In this document: piece after piece, positions 7,417-18,200 of the stretch
Layout of the letters: each line of letters opens with the position of its first letter
Position numbering within the stretch: the first letter of the stretch is position 1
Source of the DNA: Arthrobacter celericrescens
GTDB lineage: Bacteria > Actinomycetota > Actinomycetes > Actinomycetales > Micrococcaceae
Reading direction: 5' to 3'
Assembly (NCBI RefSeq): GCF_003614925.1
Contig: NZ_QYLP01000076.1
Coordinates: 1-32,050 of the forward strand
DNA: 32,050 bases
Made by a program: the position numbers and the translations under genes
Notes under the pieces: generated by a model
What the model saw: the letters and a program-made list of their open reading frames with translations, nothing else
Database searches by the model: none
Told to the model about the DNA's origin: nothing

Positions 7417-8409
7417 TCAGGCGGCGATCGCCCGGTATCCGGCGTCCTTGCTGTCGAGGTCGCCGGTGGAACCGGCACGGAAAGCGCGCCCGCCCAGCAC
7501 CAGCGCGTACACCCAGTACCCGGCAAGGACCAGGGCACCGATCAGGAGTTTCGCCCAGACCGGCAGCGGGCTCGGCGTCACGAAAGCTTCAACCAGCCCG
7601 GAGATGAACAGCACGGCCACCAGCCCCAGGGCCACCGTGATCAGGGAGCGGCCTTCGTCGGCCACGGCCTGGATGCGCCGCCGTGGGCCGGGCGACACCA
7701 TGGCCCAGAAAATCTTCAGCCCCGCGGCGGAGGCGATGAACACCGCGGTGAGTTCCATGAATCCGTGCGGGAGGATGTAACTGAAGAACACGTCCAGCTT
7801 GCCCGTGGCGGCGAAGAGCCCGGCGGCGATGCCCACGCCCTGGGCGTTCGCCACCAGAATCATCGGCACCCAGAACCCCGTGATTCCCAGGGCGACAGCC
7901 TGCGCAGCGATCCAGGCGTTGTTGGTCCACACCGCACCGGCGAAGGAGGCAGCGGGGTTTTCGGAGTAGTAGTCGATGAATTCCTCATCCACATAGCGTT
8001 TCAACTGGGCATTGCTCCCGAGGGAGCGCAGTGCCTCCGGGGACGTCCCGATCCACAAGGCATACGCGGCCCCGACGAGGCAGAAGAAGACCCCACACCA
8101 CAGGGTCATCCACCGGAGGCGGTAGAACGCGGCCGGCAACGAGACCACGAAGAACGCGGCAAGGTCCTCCATGAAGTTCGACCGGGCCCCGGTGAAACGG
8201 GTCCGGGCCTGTGCCAGCGTGGCGGACAACGACGCGGACAACGCCCCTTCCGGTGCCACCGAGCGGATCAGCGAGAGGTGCGACGACGCCGCCTGGTAGA
8301 GCTTCAGGAGTTCGTCGGCCTCGGCACCGCTGAGGCGGCCCTGATGCGCCAGTGCGTGCAGGCGCGCCCATTTGGCAGAATGCACCGCGGAAAAGGCGTC
8401 GATATCCAC
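7417..8409 (-). CDS. Stage II sporulation protein M-like membrane protein
   Basis: The 330-residue protein has a cytoplasmic helical N-terminus (about 1-95) and then about six membrane segments. The stretch SYILPHGFMELTAVFIASAAGLKI is the hallmark of the SpoIIM/DUF95 family. In Bacillus SpoIIM takes part in engulfment. In non-sporulating actinobacteria the homologue is an envelope protein of unknown role, usually encoded beside an RDD protein, as here. The start is GTG at 8409, six nt after a TAGGGT -10 box, so the mRNA is probably leaderless. The RDD gene is divergent, with 76 bp between the starts. MoxR-type ATPase and DUF58 genes, often found nearby in other actinobacteria, are absent from this window. 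Confidence 0.88.
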   Translation of the reverse strand: MDIDAFSAVHSAKWARLHALAHQGRLSGAEADELLKLYQAASSHLSLIRSVAPEGALSASLSATLAQARTRFTGARSNFMEDLAAFFVVSLPAAFYRLRWMTLWCGVFFCLVGAAYALWIGTSPEALRSLGSNAQLKRYVDEEFIDYYSENPAASFAGAVWTNNAWIAAQAVALGITGFWVPMILVANAQGVGIAAGLFAATGKLDVFFSYILPHGFMELTAVFIASAAGLKIFWAMVSPGPRRRIQAVADEGRSLITVALGLVAVLFISGLVEAFVTPSPLPVWAKLLIGALVLAGYWVYALVLGGRAFRAGSTGDLDSKDAGYRAIAA

Positions 8410-8415
8410 GGCACT

Positions 8416-8421
8416 ACCCTA
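8416..8421 (-). promoter_or_regulatory. -10 box for leaderless spoIIM-like transcript
   Basis: TAGGGT on the minus strand lies six bases before the GTG at 8409. No ribosome-binding site is present in this gap. Confidence 0.45.
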
Positions 8422-8447
8422 ACCCCCTGCCGCTGTTGACGGGGGCC

Positions 8448-8453
8448 TAAACT
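8448..8453 (+). promoter_or_regulatory. Candidate -10 box for the RDD gene
   Basis: TAAACT lies 32 nt before the GTG at 8486. This would give a short leader containing the GGGGG ribosome site at about 8476-8480. No clear -35 is visible. Confidence 0.35.
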
Positions 8454-8485
8454 CTGAGGACAGGCAATCACAGTTGGGGGCATCC

Positions 8486-9283
8486 GTGAGTTCCATCATT
8501 ACCGGCGAAGCAGTGGTCCTTGAACTCAGGCCGGCGTCCTTCGCTGCCCGGGCCCTCGGCCTGATCCTCGACCTGCTGGTGTACTTCGCGCTCCTGATGT
8601 TCGTGATGCTGCTTGTCGGCAGCCTGCTTCCGGACCTGGACGAAGCGGCGGGCCAGGCGATGATCCTCTTCAACGTGGTGTTGTGCCTGGTGATCGTCCC
8701 TGTGGCGGTCGAGACCCTGAGCCGCGGCCGTTCCGTGGGCAAGCTCGCCGTCGGCCTGCGGATCGTGCGCGACGACGGCGGATCCATCCGCTTCCGGCAC
8801 GCGCTGATCCGGGGGCTGATCGGATTCCTCGAAATCTTCCTGACGTTCGGCGGCCTGGCCGTGGCAGTCGCCCTGTTCAACGAGAAGTCGAAGCGGCTCG
8901 GCGACATCGTGGCGGGAACGTATGCGCTCCGCCAGCGCGTGCAGGAGGACGTGAAGGTGTTTCCGTTCGCTCCGCCGTACCTGCAGGGATGGGTGGCCAT
9001 GGCGGACATCGGCCGGATCCCCGACGCGGCTGCCCGGCGGGCCAACCAGTTCGTGCAGCAGGCACCCAGGATGGCTCCGGCGTCGCGCATCAACATGGCA
9101 GTGTCCCTCGCGACGGAACTGTCCGCCCACGTGGCTCCCCCGCCGCCGCCGGGAACGCTCCCGGAAGACTACCTGTGGGCGGTGCTGGGCGAACGGCGGA
9201 ACCGGGACCTGGAAAGGCTGGCGCGCGCCGAGGAACGCAGCAGGAGCATCGGCGAACGCCTGGGCCGGACGCCGTTCAGCTGA
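8486..9283 (+). CDS. RDD family membrane protein
   Basis: This 265-residue protein has the RDD domain in its first 150 residues. It contains LRPASFAARALGLILDLL, with the Arg and Asp that name the family, then hydrophobic spans, then the GRSVGKLAVGLRIVRDDGG motif and KRLGDIVAGTYALRQ. The C-terminal 100 residues are soluble and charged. The frame opens at a TTG (8474), but the GTG at 8486 follows GGGGG with a suitable spacer and is preferred. The family is found in many membrane proteins; a transport or structural role is suspected but unproven. The divergent SpoIIM-like neighbour suggests the two act together in the envelope. Confidence 0.9.
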   Translation: MSSIITGEAVVLELRPASFAARALGLILDLLVYFALLMFVMLLVGSLLPDLDEAAGQAMILFNVVLCLVIVPVAVETLSRGRSVGKLAVGLRIVRDDGGSIRFRHALIRGLIGFLEIFLTFGGLAVAVALFNEKSKRLGDIVAGTYALRQRVQEDVKVFPFAPPYLQGWVAMADIGRIPDAAARRANQFVQQAPRMAPASRINMAVSLATELSAHVAPPPPPGTLPEDYLWAVLGERRNRDLERLARAEERSRSIGERLGRTPFS

Positions 9284-9317
9284 TCAGCACCCCGGCCAAC
9301 TCAGCGTCTTGGCCTGA

Positions 9318-10550
9318 TCAGCGGCGGGCGTAGGAGGCCCAGGGGATGTTCCAGTCGCCGAAGCCTTCCAGCGGCTCCACTGCGGGCGCCCCGGTGTTCA
9401 GCACCTGGACCAGGTCGCCGGTCCTCATGTTGTTGAAGAACCAGGTGGCGTCCGCAGGCAGCAGGCCGACGCAGCCGTGCGACACGTTGGCCACACCCAC
9501 GGCCCGGTAGGCGGACGCCAGCGCCTGATGCACGTACACGCCGGAGTTGGTCAGGCGGTTGGCACGCTCAACGGTCAGGGGCGGGTAGTAGCCCTTGTCA
9601 CCGGGCTTGAGGCCGATGCTCCCGGCGTTGAACTTCGAGTAGCGCTCCTGTTCCATGATCACCGCGTAGCCGGTGGGCGAGAGCCAATCCGGGCTGCCGA
9701 GCGTGACCGGTGCCGTGTGGGCCAGTTGGCCGTCGATGTACACCTTCATGGTCTTGGTCAGGTCATCGACGACAGCGACGCGCTGCGGCCCGGTAGTGTA
9801 CGACACCTTGACATTCGAGTTGCCGATCATCCCGTTGCCGAACTCTTTGCCGAAGAGCGCCAGGTCCACGGTGACCTTGGTGCCCGAGGCCCAGAACTTC
9901 TCCGGTCGGATCCGCACTTTCTGGTCGGAATACCAGCGCCATGCCACCTTCTGCTTGGACGACACCGTGATCTTGACGGATTTCTCCATCGCCGCCTTGT
10001 TAAGGACCGGCTCGCTGAAGTTGATCTCGATCGGCTGCCCCGAGCCCATGACCGATCCGTTCATCGGGTACACGGAGGCGTCGGCTTCGTTGGGCGTGGA
10101 GACCGTGGTGAAGGACTGGGCCTTCTTGGTTTCCCGGCCGGCGCCGTCCACCACGGTGAAGGAGTAGTTGTACTTCGTGTTGAACTCCAGCGGCTCCAGG
10201 GTGCTCCACGTGCTGCCGTCCGCGCTGACATTGCCCTTCACCGGCGTGCCGCCGTCCGCCGGAACCAGGACAACGTCCTTGACGGTGCCGTTGACGGCCT
10301 TCACGGTCGGCCCGACGGCGGGGTTCACTTCGCGTGCGCCGTCCAGCGGCGTGATGCCCAGTTCCACGGCCTTGACGACGGCGGCGGCGAGTCCGACTTC
10401 GCTGCGCTGCGGGGAGCCTGCTTCGGATTCCGGGGCGTGGCCGAGCCACGCGGGCGCCGTCGCGACGCCGATCCCGCCGGCCGCGACCAGAGCGCAGACC
10501 CCGGCAATCGCCAGGATCTTTCCGGTGCGGCGTTTTGCCCTGTTCCCCAT
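9318..10550 (-). CDS. L,D-transpeptidase with Ig-like domains (YkuD catalytic domain)
   Basis: This exported peptidoglycan cross-linking enzyme has 410 residues. It has a basic N-terminus and a hydrophobic segment (about residues 12-35, no lipobox cysteine). Two immunoglobulin-like domains follow, as in mycobacterial Ldt proteins. The YkuD domain contains GVYVHQA and the catalytic SHGCVGLLPADA with Cys360. A short C-terminal segment ends in GDWNIPWASYARR, like the C-terminal extension of LdtMt2. The family forms 3-3 cross-links between stem peptides or anchors proteins to the wall. The frame is open to a TTG at 10571. The ATG at 10550 has GTGGAG 8 nt upstream and is preferred. The gene converges with the RDD gene (34-bp gap). 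Confidence 0.93.
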   Translation of the reverse strand: MGNRAKRRTGKILAIAGVCALVAAGGIGVATAPAWLGHAPESEAGSPQRSEVGLAAAVVKAVELGITPLDGAREVNPAVGPTVKAVNGTVKDVVLVPADGGTPVKGNVSADGSTWSTLEPLEFNTKYNYSFTVVDGAGRETKKAQSFTTVSTPNEADASVYPMNGSVMGSGQPIEINFSEPVLNKAAMEKSVKITVSSKQKVAWRWYSDQKVRIRPEKFWASGTKVTVDLALFGKEFGNGMIGNSNVKVSYTTGPQRVAVVDDLTKTMKVYIDGQLAHTAPVTLGSPDWLSPTGYAVIMEQERYSKFNAGSIGLKPGDKGYYPPLTVERANRLTNSGVYVHQALASAYRAVGVANVSHGCVGLLPADATWFFNNMRTGDLVQVLNTGAPAVEPLEGFGDWNIPWASYARR

Positions 10551-10642
10551 GTTCCGTCTCCACATCCCCAAATGCAGCCCGGCGTCGAAACGGGCCTGTC
10601 AAAGTAACCAGCCAATTCTAGCCGCGTCCGGCGCCGCAAACA

Positions 10643-10679
10643 GCAAGGCGCGGGTTTCATGTCACAACCCGCGCCTTGC
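10643..10679 (-). terminator. Hairpin downstream of ahcY
   Basis: Fourteen-bp perfect arms (10643-10656 and 10666-10679; GCAAGGCGCGGGTT and its complement) enclose a 9-nt loop. The hairpin lies 30 bp past the ahcY stop on the minus strand, followed by a weak TGTTT run. It probably ends the Trm112-ahcY transcript. Confidence 0.7.
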
Positions 10680-10708
10680 CATGGCGTTGCTGGGGTAAAC
10701 AGCGTCCG

Positions 10709-12187
<1,479 letters not shown>

Positions 12188-12222
12188 GGATGTCCTTAGA
12201 TAGAACCGGTTAACGGCGGGAG

Positions 12223-12447
12223 TCAGGCTTTGCGGGGAGCGTCGTGCTGGTCGGAGCCGGCGGCGTCCGCCGCGGCGAGCAGTTCCGGCGGGAGCAGCAG
12301 CGGGATGCCGTCCTGGATGCTGTAGCGGGGCTTGCTTCCCGTGGAGTCTGCCTCGGCCGCTACCAGTTCCTCGCCCTCCTGGACCAGCGTTGACCCGGTG
12401 ACCGGGCAACGCAGAATGGACAACAGTTCAGGACTGACCTTTGGCAT
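12223..12447 (-). CDS. Trm112-like small protein
   Basis: This 74-residue protein begins [18 protein letters not shown] and continues [18 protein letters not shown], the pattern of the Trm112/UPF0434 family. Eukaryotic and archaeal Trm112 binds and stabilises several SAM-dependent methyltransferases. Bacterial members are small and often have lost part of the zinc site. Only one cysteine of that site is visible here, so zinc binding is doubtful. The ATG at 12447 has GGGAG 8 nt upstream. The gene precedes ahcY on the same strand. In Streptomyces and mycobacteria, as I recall, a phosphomannomutase gene sits close by; none is seen here. Confidence 0.85.
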   Translation of the reverse strand: MPKVSPELLSILRCPVTGSTLVQEGEELVAAEADSTGSKPRYSIQDGIPLLLPPELLAAADAAGSDQHDAPRKA

Positions 12448-12552
12448 GGCTGTAGCTCCCTGGGTGGCACCGTTTCATGGTGCCGGTGGCGGACCGGATG
12501 TGCAGCTTCCAGCCTACAGCCCGGCAACTGGGCGGACGATTGACTTTACGCC

Positions 12553-12927
12553 TCAGGAAGGCTCGCGCAGGATGCGCAGGTGTCCGCGCCGCGTACCCTC
12601 CACGAGCGGGGGTTCGACGGCGGGCCGCGCGGTCCGCGGTTCGGACACCTCGGGAACCGCCGCGGCTTCGCGGACGGCGTTCGCGAGGGCCAGCAGGTCG
12701 TCCGGGCCGGGTTCCGGCGGGGTGGAGGGCATCGCGAGCCGCAGCACTTCCCAGCCGCGCGGCACTGTCAGGGAGCCGGCGTGCTGGGTGCAGAGGTCGT
12801 AGGAGTGGGGTTCGGCGTACATGGCCAGCGGCCCCAGCACGGCCGTGGACTCGGCGTAGACGTACGTCAACGTGGCCACCGCGGACTGGCGGCAGGCTGA
12901 CCTGGAACATTGGCGAATAGCACCCAC
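12553..12927 (-). CDS. DUF3499 family protein
   Basis: This 124-residue actinobacterial protein of unknown function is recognisable from AIRQCSRSACRQSAVATLTYVYAEST, AVLGPLAMYAEPHSYDLC and LTVPRGWEVLRL. The Cys-x4-Cys pair plus a later Cys and His (DLCTQHA) suggest a small zinc-ribbon-like fold. The C-terminal 50 residues are variable. The frame is open to 13026, but that would overlap the divergent gene. The conserved sequence begins right after the GTG at 12927, which has a weak GGGA upstream, so I choose it. The divergent neighbour on the plus strand starts 90 bp away. Confidence 0.82.
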   Translation of the reverse strand: MGAIRQCSRSACRQSAVATLTYVYAESTAVLGPLAMYAEPHSYDLCTQHAGSLTVPRGWEVLRLAMPSTPPEPGPDDLLALANAVREAAAVPEVSEPRTARPAVEPPLVEGTRRGHLRILREPS

Positions 12928-13004
12928 AACATCCCAGATTAGCGGGTGGAGGCCCACACGCGGCGTATTGGCCGCCGTTCGCGCATTATGTCGCGTTGGA
13001 GCAG

Positions 13005-13010
13005 TAAAGT
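13005..13010 (+). promoter_or_regulatory. -10 box for leaderless zincin-like gene transcript
   Basis: TAAAGT lies six bases before the ATG at 13017. No ribosome site lies at usable spacing. Confidence 0.45.
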
Positions 13011-13016
13011 CGGTAT

Positions 13017-13523
13017 ATGCAGTCACAGCAGCACAGTCCGGGTTTCAGGATCAGCCTGGGCGAGGCCGGCGGCAGTTCGTCCGGCGCCCCGGTGCGCAGC
13101 TTCAGGCAGCGCCGGCGGAACCGCCACGGCCGGGGACAGCGCGGCGAAGTCATGCTTCCCACCCTTCCGGGCTACCGCAGCAGGGCCGAACGCTTCGACG
13201 ACCTGGTCCTGGATTCGGCCGAACGGCTCCAGGACATGTGGGGCCAGCAGCTCAACGGCGTCTCGTTCGCCGTGGAGGAAATCCCGCCGAACCTGGAGCA
13301 GTTGGTGGCCGAAGGCGGAGCCGCTCCCTTGGGCGCCTGCACCAGGGGCACAGCCTCGGAAGGTCCGCTCATCACGGTGTACCGCCGCGTGGTGGAGCAC
13401 ACCGCGGGCGGCCGGGAGGAACTGCAGGACCTCATCCATGACGTCGTGGTGGAATACACGGCCGAGTACCTGGGTGTCCCGCCGGAATCCCTCGATCCGG
13501 TGTACCGCCGCCGCTACCAGTAA
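13017..13523 (+). CDS. Zincin-like 'metallopeptidase family' protein lacking HExxH
   Basis: The 168-residue protein has a basic, low-complexity N-terminus (1 to about 50) and a domain that follows the Zincin_1 (PF06262) layout: RAERFDDLVLDSAERL, VSFAVEEIPP, GPLITVYRRVVEH, then VVVEYTAEYLGV near the C-terminus. In active members the last segment reads like VVHEIAHHFGI. Here the HExxH positions are E146-Y-T-A-E150, so both zinc histidines are replaced and peptidase activity is unlikely. Similar degenerate forms are, to my knowledge, common in actinobacteria beside DUF3499. A TAAAGT box six nt before the ATG supports this start and a leaderless mRNA. The gene converges with the DUF5719 gene. Confidence 0.82.
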   Translation: MQSQQHSPGFRISLGEAGGSSSGAPVRSFRQRRRNRHGRGQRGEVMLPTLPGYRSRAERFDDLVLDSAERLQDMWGQQLNGVSFAVEEIPPNLEQLVAEGGAAPLGACTRGTASEGPLITVYRRVVEHTAGGREELQDLIHDVVVEYTAEYLGVPPESLDPVYRRRYQ

Positions 13524-13548
13524 CAGGCCGCGGCGCCGATACTCCGGC

Positions 13549-15231
13549 TCAGTACCCCAGGGTTACCGCGACTTTCTCGTGGCCCAGTGGCCCCTGTTGG
13601 ATGGCGACCGTCGAGATCCCGGGCGCGTCCTTCTCTCCGAGGAGCACGGCGCCGTACGCCGGGTCGCCCGAGGCGGCCACCACATAGCCGGCCACGGCCG
13701 GCCCCTTGTCCTTGGCCGGAACGCCGATCACCGTCGTCGTCCCCCCTGCAATGTCCACCGACTCGGCCTTGCCAAGCTTCCCGTCGGCCGTCACCGGGGT
13801 GTAGCTCACGGTGGCACGGCCGTCGGGGACGCCGAAACTCAGGAAGCGGACCCCGTTCCGGGGCACGGCCACGATGTGCTGGCTGCCCAGCCTGACGGCG
13901 GCCGGCGACCAGCCGAAGTCCATGGGCGCCGATTCGCGTGGGTTCCCGAGCAGGCGGGCGGCCGCGGCGAAAGGTACGTCGGAGGTTGCGCTCACCGTGT
14001 AGGTTCCCGCGGGCACCCCGGTCAGGGGAATCTCCGTGACCGCACCGGCCTTGGCGGTGACCGCTCCCCCGCCGGGCAGGGACTGCGGCCCGTTCGGCCC
14101 GTAAAGCTTGACGTCCAACACGGCGTCGGCCGCTCCGGGGACGGTGATCTCAAGGGCGGGAACGGCGTCGGCGAAACCACTCTTGCTGCTGAGCGCCTTG
14201 ATGGTCTTGGGATCCTGGACCACCACGGCGGTCATGACCTGGGAGTCCGCGGGGGCCGCGCCGGGTGCGAGGTGCTCCACGCCGCCGGAAACGAGGCCCC
14301 GCAGCACGCTCTGCTGGACGGTCGCGGCCACGGGGCCGCCGCTGCTGCGCACGTGCAGGGAGAGGTTCCCTTCGTCCGCGGCGAGGCCGGCCAGGTTGAT
14401 GGTGCGGCTGCTGCGCGGAGGAACGAGGAGCCCGCGGCTTCCAGGCGACTGGATCCGGCCCTTCGCGCCGAGGAGTTCCAGGTTGACCGTGGCCGGGGTC
14501 CCGGAGGCGTTGCTGAGGTTCAGCAGCGCCGTGCGGCCCAGGGTGGTGTCGGCGCCGAGGAGCCAGAAGTCGTTGGAGGGCTGCTGGCATTGGGCGGTGG
14601 CGAGGCCTCGCAGGTCGCCGTCCGACGCGGAATAGCTTCCGACGGCGGCCAGGGCGGCCTGCTGGTTGCCGCTGGGTTCGGCGTTGAGCACGGTGATCTT
14701 GCCCGCCGATTGCGCGACCGTGGCGGCTTTGAGGGCCGGCGGTCCGGGCGCGGGCGCAGGGGTTTCCTTCGGCGGTTCGGAGACGGTCCTGGCGCCGCTG
14801 CCGTCGAGGGCCGCCACCCGGCTTCCGGGCAAGGATCCCGTGGAGTCGCTCAGCACCAGGGCATCCAGGTTGTTCTTCGCGGTCCGGGAGACGGGGCTGA
14901 ATTGGGCGTCGGTGCCGACGGTCCCCTCGGGCAGCACGGCCGGGCCGGGGCACACCATGGTGCTGCGGCCGGCTGGGACGTCCGACAGGCTGGCCTCCAG
15001 GGTCCGGCTGCCGGCCGGCCCGGGCAGGACCGCGGCGGCGGACACCACGCCGGCTCCCGCGGCAAGGAGGACGCCGGCCGACAGCAGGCCGGTGACGATT
15101 CCGCGGCGCTGCCGCCCCATGGCGGACTTCTCCGTGCCGGACTTCTTCTTGGCCGATGCCTTCTTCGTGGGTGCCTTCTTGGCGGGCTGCCGTGCTGCCG
15201 GGCCGGCCTGGGTGCTGTTGTCCTTAGACAC
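13549..15231 (-). CDS. DUF5719 family exported protein
   Basis: This 560-residue protein has a lysine- and alanine-rich cytoplasmic start (1-40, with KKAPTKKASAKKK), one hydrophobic segment (about 45-70) that should act as an uncleaved anchor or signal, and a long extracytoplasmic part made of Ig-like or beta-rich repeats rich in Val, Thr, Gly and Ala. It matches the DUF5719 family as I know it, which in actinobacteria is encoded right after a large membrane glycosyltransferase, as here. The GTG at 15231 follows AAGGAG with a 7-nt spacer. The start overlaps the glycosyltransferase stop by 8 bp, so translation is probably coupled. The function is unknown; pairing suggests it assists or receives the glycan made by its partner. 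Confidence 0.85.
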   Translation of the reverse strand: MSKDNSTQAGPAARQPAKKAPTKKASAKKKSGTEKSAMGRQRRGIVTGLLSAGVLLAAGAGVVSAAAVLPGPAGSRTLEASLSDVPAGRSTMVCPGPAVLPEGTVGTDAQFSPVSRTAKNNLDALVLSDSTGSLPGSRVAALDGSGARTVSEPPKETPAPAPGPPALKAATVAQSAGKITVLNAEPSGNQQAALAAVGSYSASDGDLRGLATAQCQQPSNDFWLLGADTTLGRTALLNLSNASGTPATVNLELLGAKGRIQSPGSRGLLVPPRSSRTINLAGLAADEGNLSLHVRSSGGPVAATVQQSVLRGLVSGGVEHLAPGAAPADSQVMTAVVVQDPKTIKALSSKSGFADAVPALEITVPGAADAVLDVKLYGPNGPQSLPGGGAVTAKAGAVTEIPLTGVPAGTYTVSATSDVPFAAAARLLGNPRESAPMDFGWSPAAVRLGSQHIVAVPRNGVRFLSFGVPDGRATVSYTPVTADGKLGKAESVDIAGGTTTVIGVPAKDKGPAVAGYVVAASGDPAYGAVLLGEKDAPGISTVAIQQGPLGHEKVAVTLGY

Positions 15232-18200
15232 TGCTTCGCTCCTTGGGGAGGGACTGCTCTTTCCGGCGCCGTTCCGGAATGGTCCGGGCGGGCTTCGGGC
15301 GCCGGGCGGGCATCGGAATGGCCAGGAGTGCGGTCAGTCCGATCACCACGACCTGCAGGACACCAAGCCAAAGCCCCCCGGGACTGACGTAGCGGACTTC
15401 GAGGTCACCGCCGCGTGCCGGCAACGTGAACGCCTGGGCCCACCCGGACGTGGTGGCGGTGAGGCGGCGCCCGTCCAGCCATGCGCTCCACCCGGTGTCG
15501 AAGCGTTCGGCGAGGACCAGCTTGCGCCCGGCAGCTCCGTCCGGAACGGTCGTGTCCACCCTGTTCCCCGACGACGGCAGCAGCGCCGTGACGGTGCCCT
15601 TTGTGTCGATGATCCGGGCCCGGTGTGCTGCCACGGCGTCCTTCGCCGCAGCATCGCTCAGCGGCGTGATCCGCCACAGCCACCCGGCGTCGGTCTGCCC
15701 GACGGCGACCAGTCCGGGAACGGCGTCGATCCTGTTCGCGGTCAGCTGCGCTGCGGCGTCGGTGGCTTTCAGGACCACGAAACCCGTGCCGAGCTGCTCC
15801 AGGGCCGGCCGCGGGTCCACCCCGGTGCCGGCAACGATGGTGGCGACGGCGGTCCGGATCGAGGCCGTGGCGGCGTCGTCCCCGCGGATCTGCTCTTTTC
15901 CGGGGGCACCGCTGATCTGCCGGGCCGCAGCGATCGTGGACAGCGAGTCGAGCGTGGTTCCGGCGCCGCGCATCAGGGCCGAGCCGTAGCCGCCCTGGTC
16001 GTCGGGCGTGATCACGAGCGTGTTGCTTTGCTCGGGGCCCTGGCCGTGGTCGACGGCGGTGGCCGGCAGCGTGCGGGCGGCCGCGGGATGCACCAAGGGC
16101 GCGGTGCCGAGTGCGTCACGGGAATACCCGGAGTCCGAATCAGGCAACGCGTTCTGCGTGGCCCACACCGTCATCCCGGCCAGCGGACCGGCCACCAGCA
16201 GCGCCGTCGTCAGGCCTGAGAACCAGGGAAGCACTGCGGCACGCGGGTTTCCCTCTGTCCGGCGGCGCGAACGGCCGGCGTAGCGGAGCAAGTTGTCCGC
16301 GCCGATCATGGCCGCGCCAAGCAGTGCGCATTCCGCGGCCGAGACGGCCGGGCCGCTGAAAGGGGTGACCAGGGTGTTGCCCGTGAGTGCCGTGGCAACG
16401 TGGGCGGAGGCCCAGGACCACGCCAGCATGAGGATCGCAGCAAGCCACAGCATGCGGGTCACCCGGGTCCGGCGGCCCGGGACGAAAAGCGCCGCGACGG
16501 CCAGGATCAGCAGCGGCGCTCCGACCAGCAAGGCGAGCAGCAGGGCCCACGGCACGCCGGAGGGACCGAACAGCGGAAGGTTCGCCAGACCGCCGTCGGG
16601 CGCGAACTCCAGTGGCTGGCCCAGCAGCTGCTGCCACAGCGGTGCTGCGTCCGACCCCAGCGGCACACCGGGGTCCGCCAGCAGGGCGCGCGGGCGGTCC
16701 AACACGGAGATGGCGAACGGCAGGAACAACATGGCGGCGGGCAGCAGCGCCCACCAGACGGTCCGTCCGCGGCGGCCCAGGAAGATCCCACAGAAGACGA
16801 TCAACAGGGCAAACGGCAGGAACAAGGACGGCGCCGAGGCGGTCACGACGGCGAGCACCAGGCCCGCGGCGGCCGCGGCAGTCCAGGAGGGCGTGCCGTT
16901 GCTGCCGGGCTTCGCGGGGAGCGCCTTTACCGGCAGGGCCGAGGTGCTCTTGCCCGTTGCTGCCGCAGCCTGGCTGTGCTTGCCGGGCGCCGCAGCGCGG
17001 CCCCGGGCGGAGCCGGTGGCCCGGAGCAGGGCCAGGACCAGCAGGGGCATCATGACGTGGGCAAGGAGCGCCCCTGCGCGTCCCTGGTTCACGGCCACCT
17101 GCAGCGCCGGGGCAGCGGCCCAGAGCAGGGCTGCGATGAAGCGGAAACGGCGCAGGCCGGTCAAAGCGCCGGCGGCAAACCAGGCGCCGACCGCCGAAAG
17201 CGGCATGGCCAGCAGCAGCAGCCAGGACATTGCCGCGTTTCCGTCCCCGCCGCCGATCACGGACAGCAGCCAGAGCACGTAGTCGAAGGGATCGCCGCGG
17301 CCCGGCAGTCCGGCGCCGAGGCTGATCCACCAGCTGGAAGCAGTGCGCCAGATCGTGGCAGGATCCGCGGAGAGCGGAAGGAGTCCGCCGCCGGTGACCT
17401 TGGACGCGCCGAATACGCCCAGGAGTCCCGCCACGGATGCCGCGAGGGCGAGGAACGCGGCGGTGACGGCACCGGTGCCGATCCAGCCGCGGTCCTTGGT
17501 GGCGAGGGCGGCGAAGTCGTCGCCGGCGTCGCCGGTGGGCTCGCTGTTCATCAGGGAGGAGGACAGCCGCTCGGGCTGGAAGTCTTCGTCCTCGTCGACG
17601 CCCACGGCTTCGACCAGGGAGCGCCGGTGCGCCCAGACTTCCCGGCGGGAGGTTTGCAGGCCGCGGATCACGGAGCGGCGGACCTTGCGGGTCTGCGCGG
17701 CGGCCTGCCGGCCCCGGAACAGCGCTGCGGGCCGGGCCAGGGCGGCCACCGTGGCGCCCAGCTGGGACAGGCCACGGCCCGGCTCCTTGACCAGGATGCT
17801 CAGGACAAAACGAAGGACGCTGCCGAGCAGCGCCCCGGCCGCGTGCACCGGCACGGCCCACCCCGGGCAGTGTTTGAGCCGGAGGTGGATCTGCGCCTTC
17901 CGGGCGGCCGCCGGAGAGGCAAGGCCTTCCGGGCGCCCGTCCACGTGGAACATCCGGGCCGTGGGCACCACCACCACGCGGTTCCCGGCCAGCCAGTTGC
18001 GCCAGCAGAGGTCCACGTCGTCGCCGACGCCGGGCAGGGCAGGGTCGAAGCCCTGCAGCTGTTCCCACACGTCCCGGCGGACGAGCATTCCGGCGGAGTT
18101 CACCGCGAGGGTATCCGTGCGGCCGTCGTACTGGCCCTGGTCAAGTTCGTCGGCGTCGATGAGGGTCAGCCGCTCGGCCCAACGGCTGGTGGACAGGCCG

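Noticed and set aside
12188..12222. S-adenosylhomocysteine riboswitch before ahcY
   Set aside because: The gap is only 35 bp and holds no suitable structure; ahcY has an ordinary ribosome site.
12928..13026. Upstream start for DUF3499 at 13026
   Set aside because: It would overlap the divergent gene and its promoter, and the extra residues look unlike the family.
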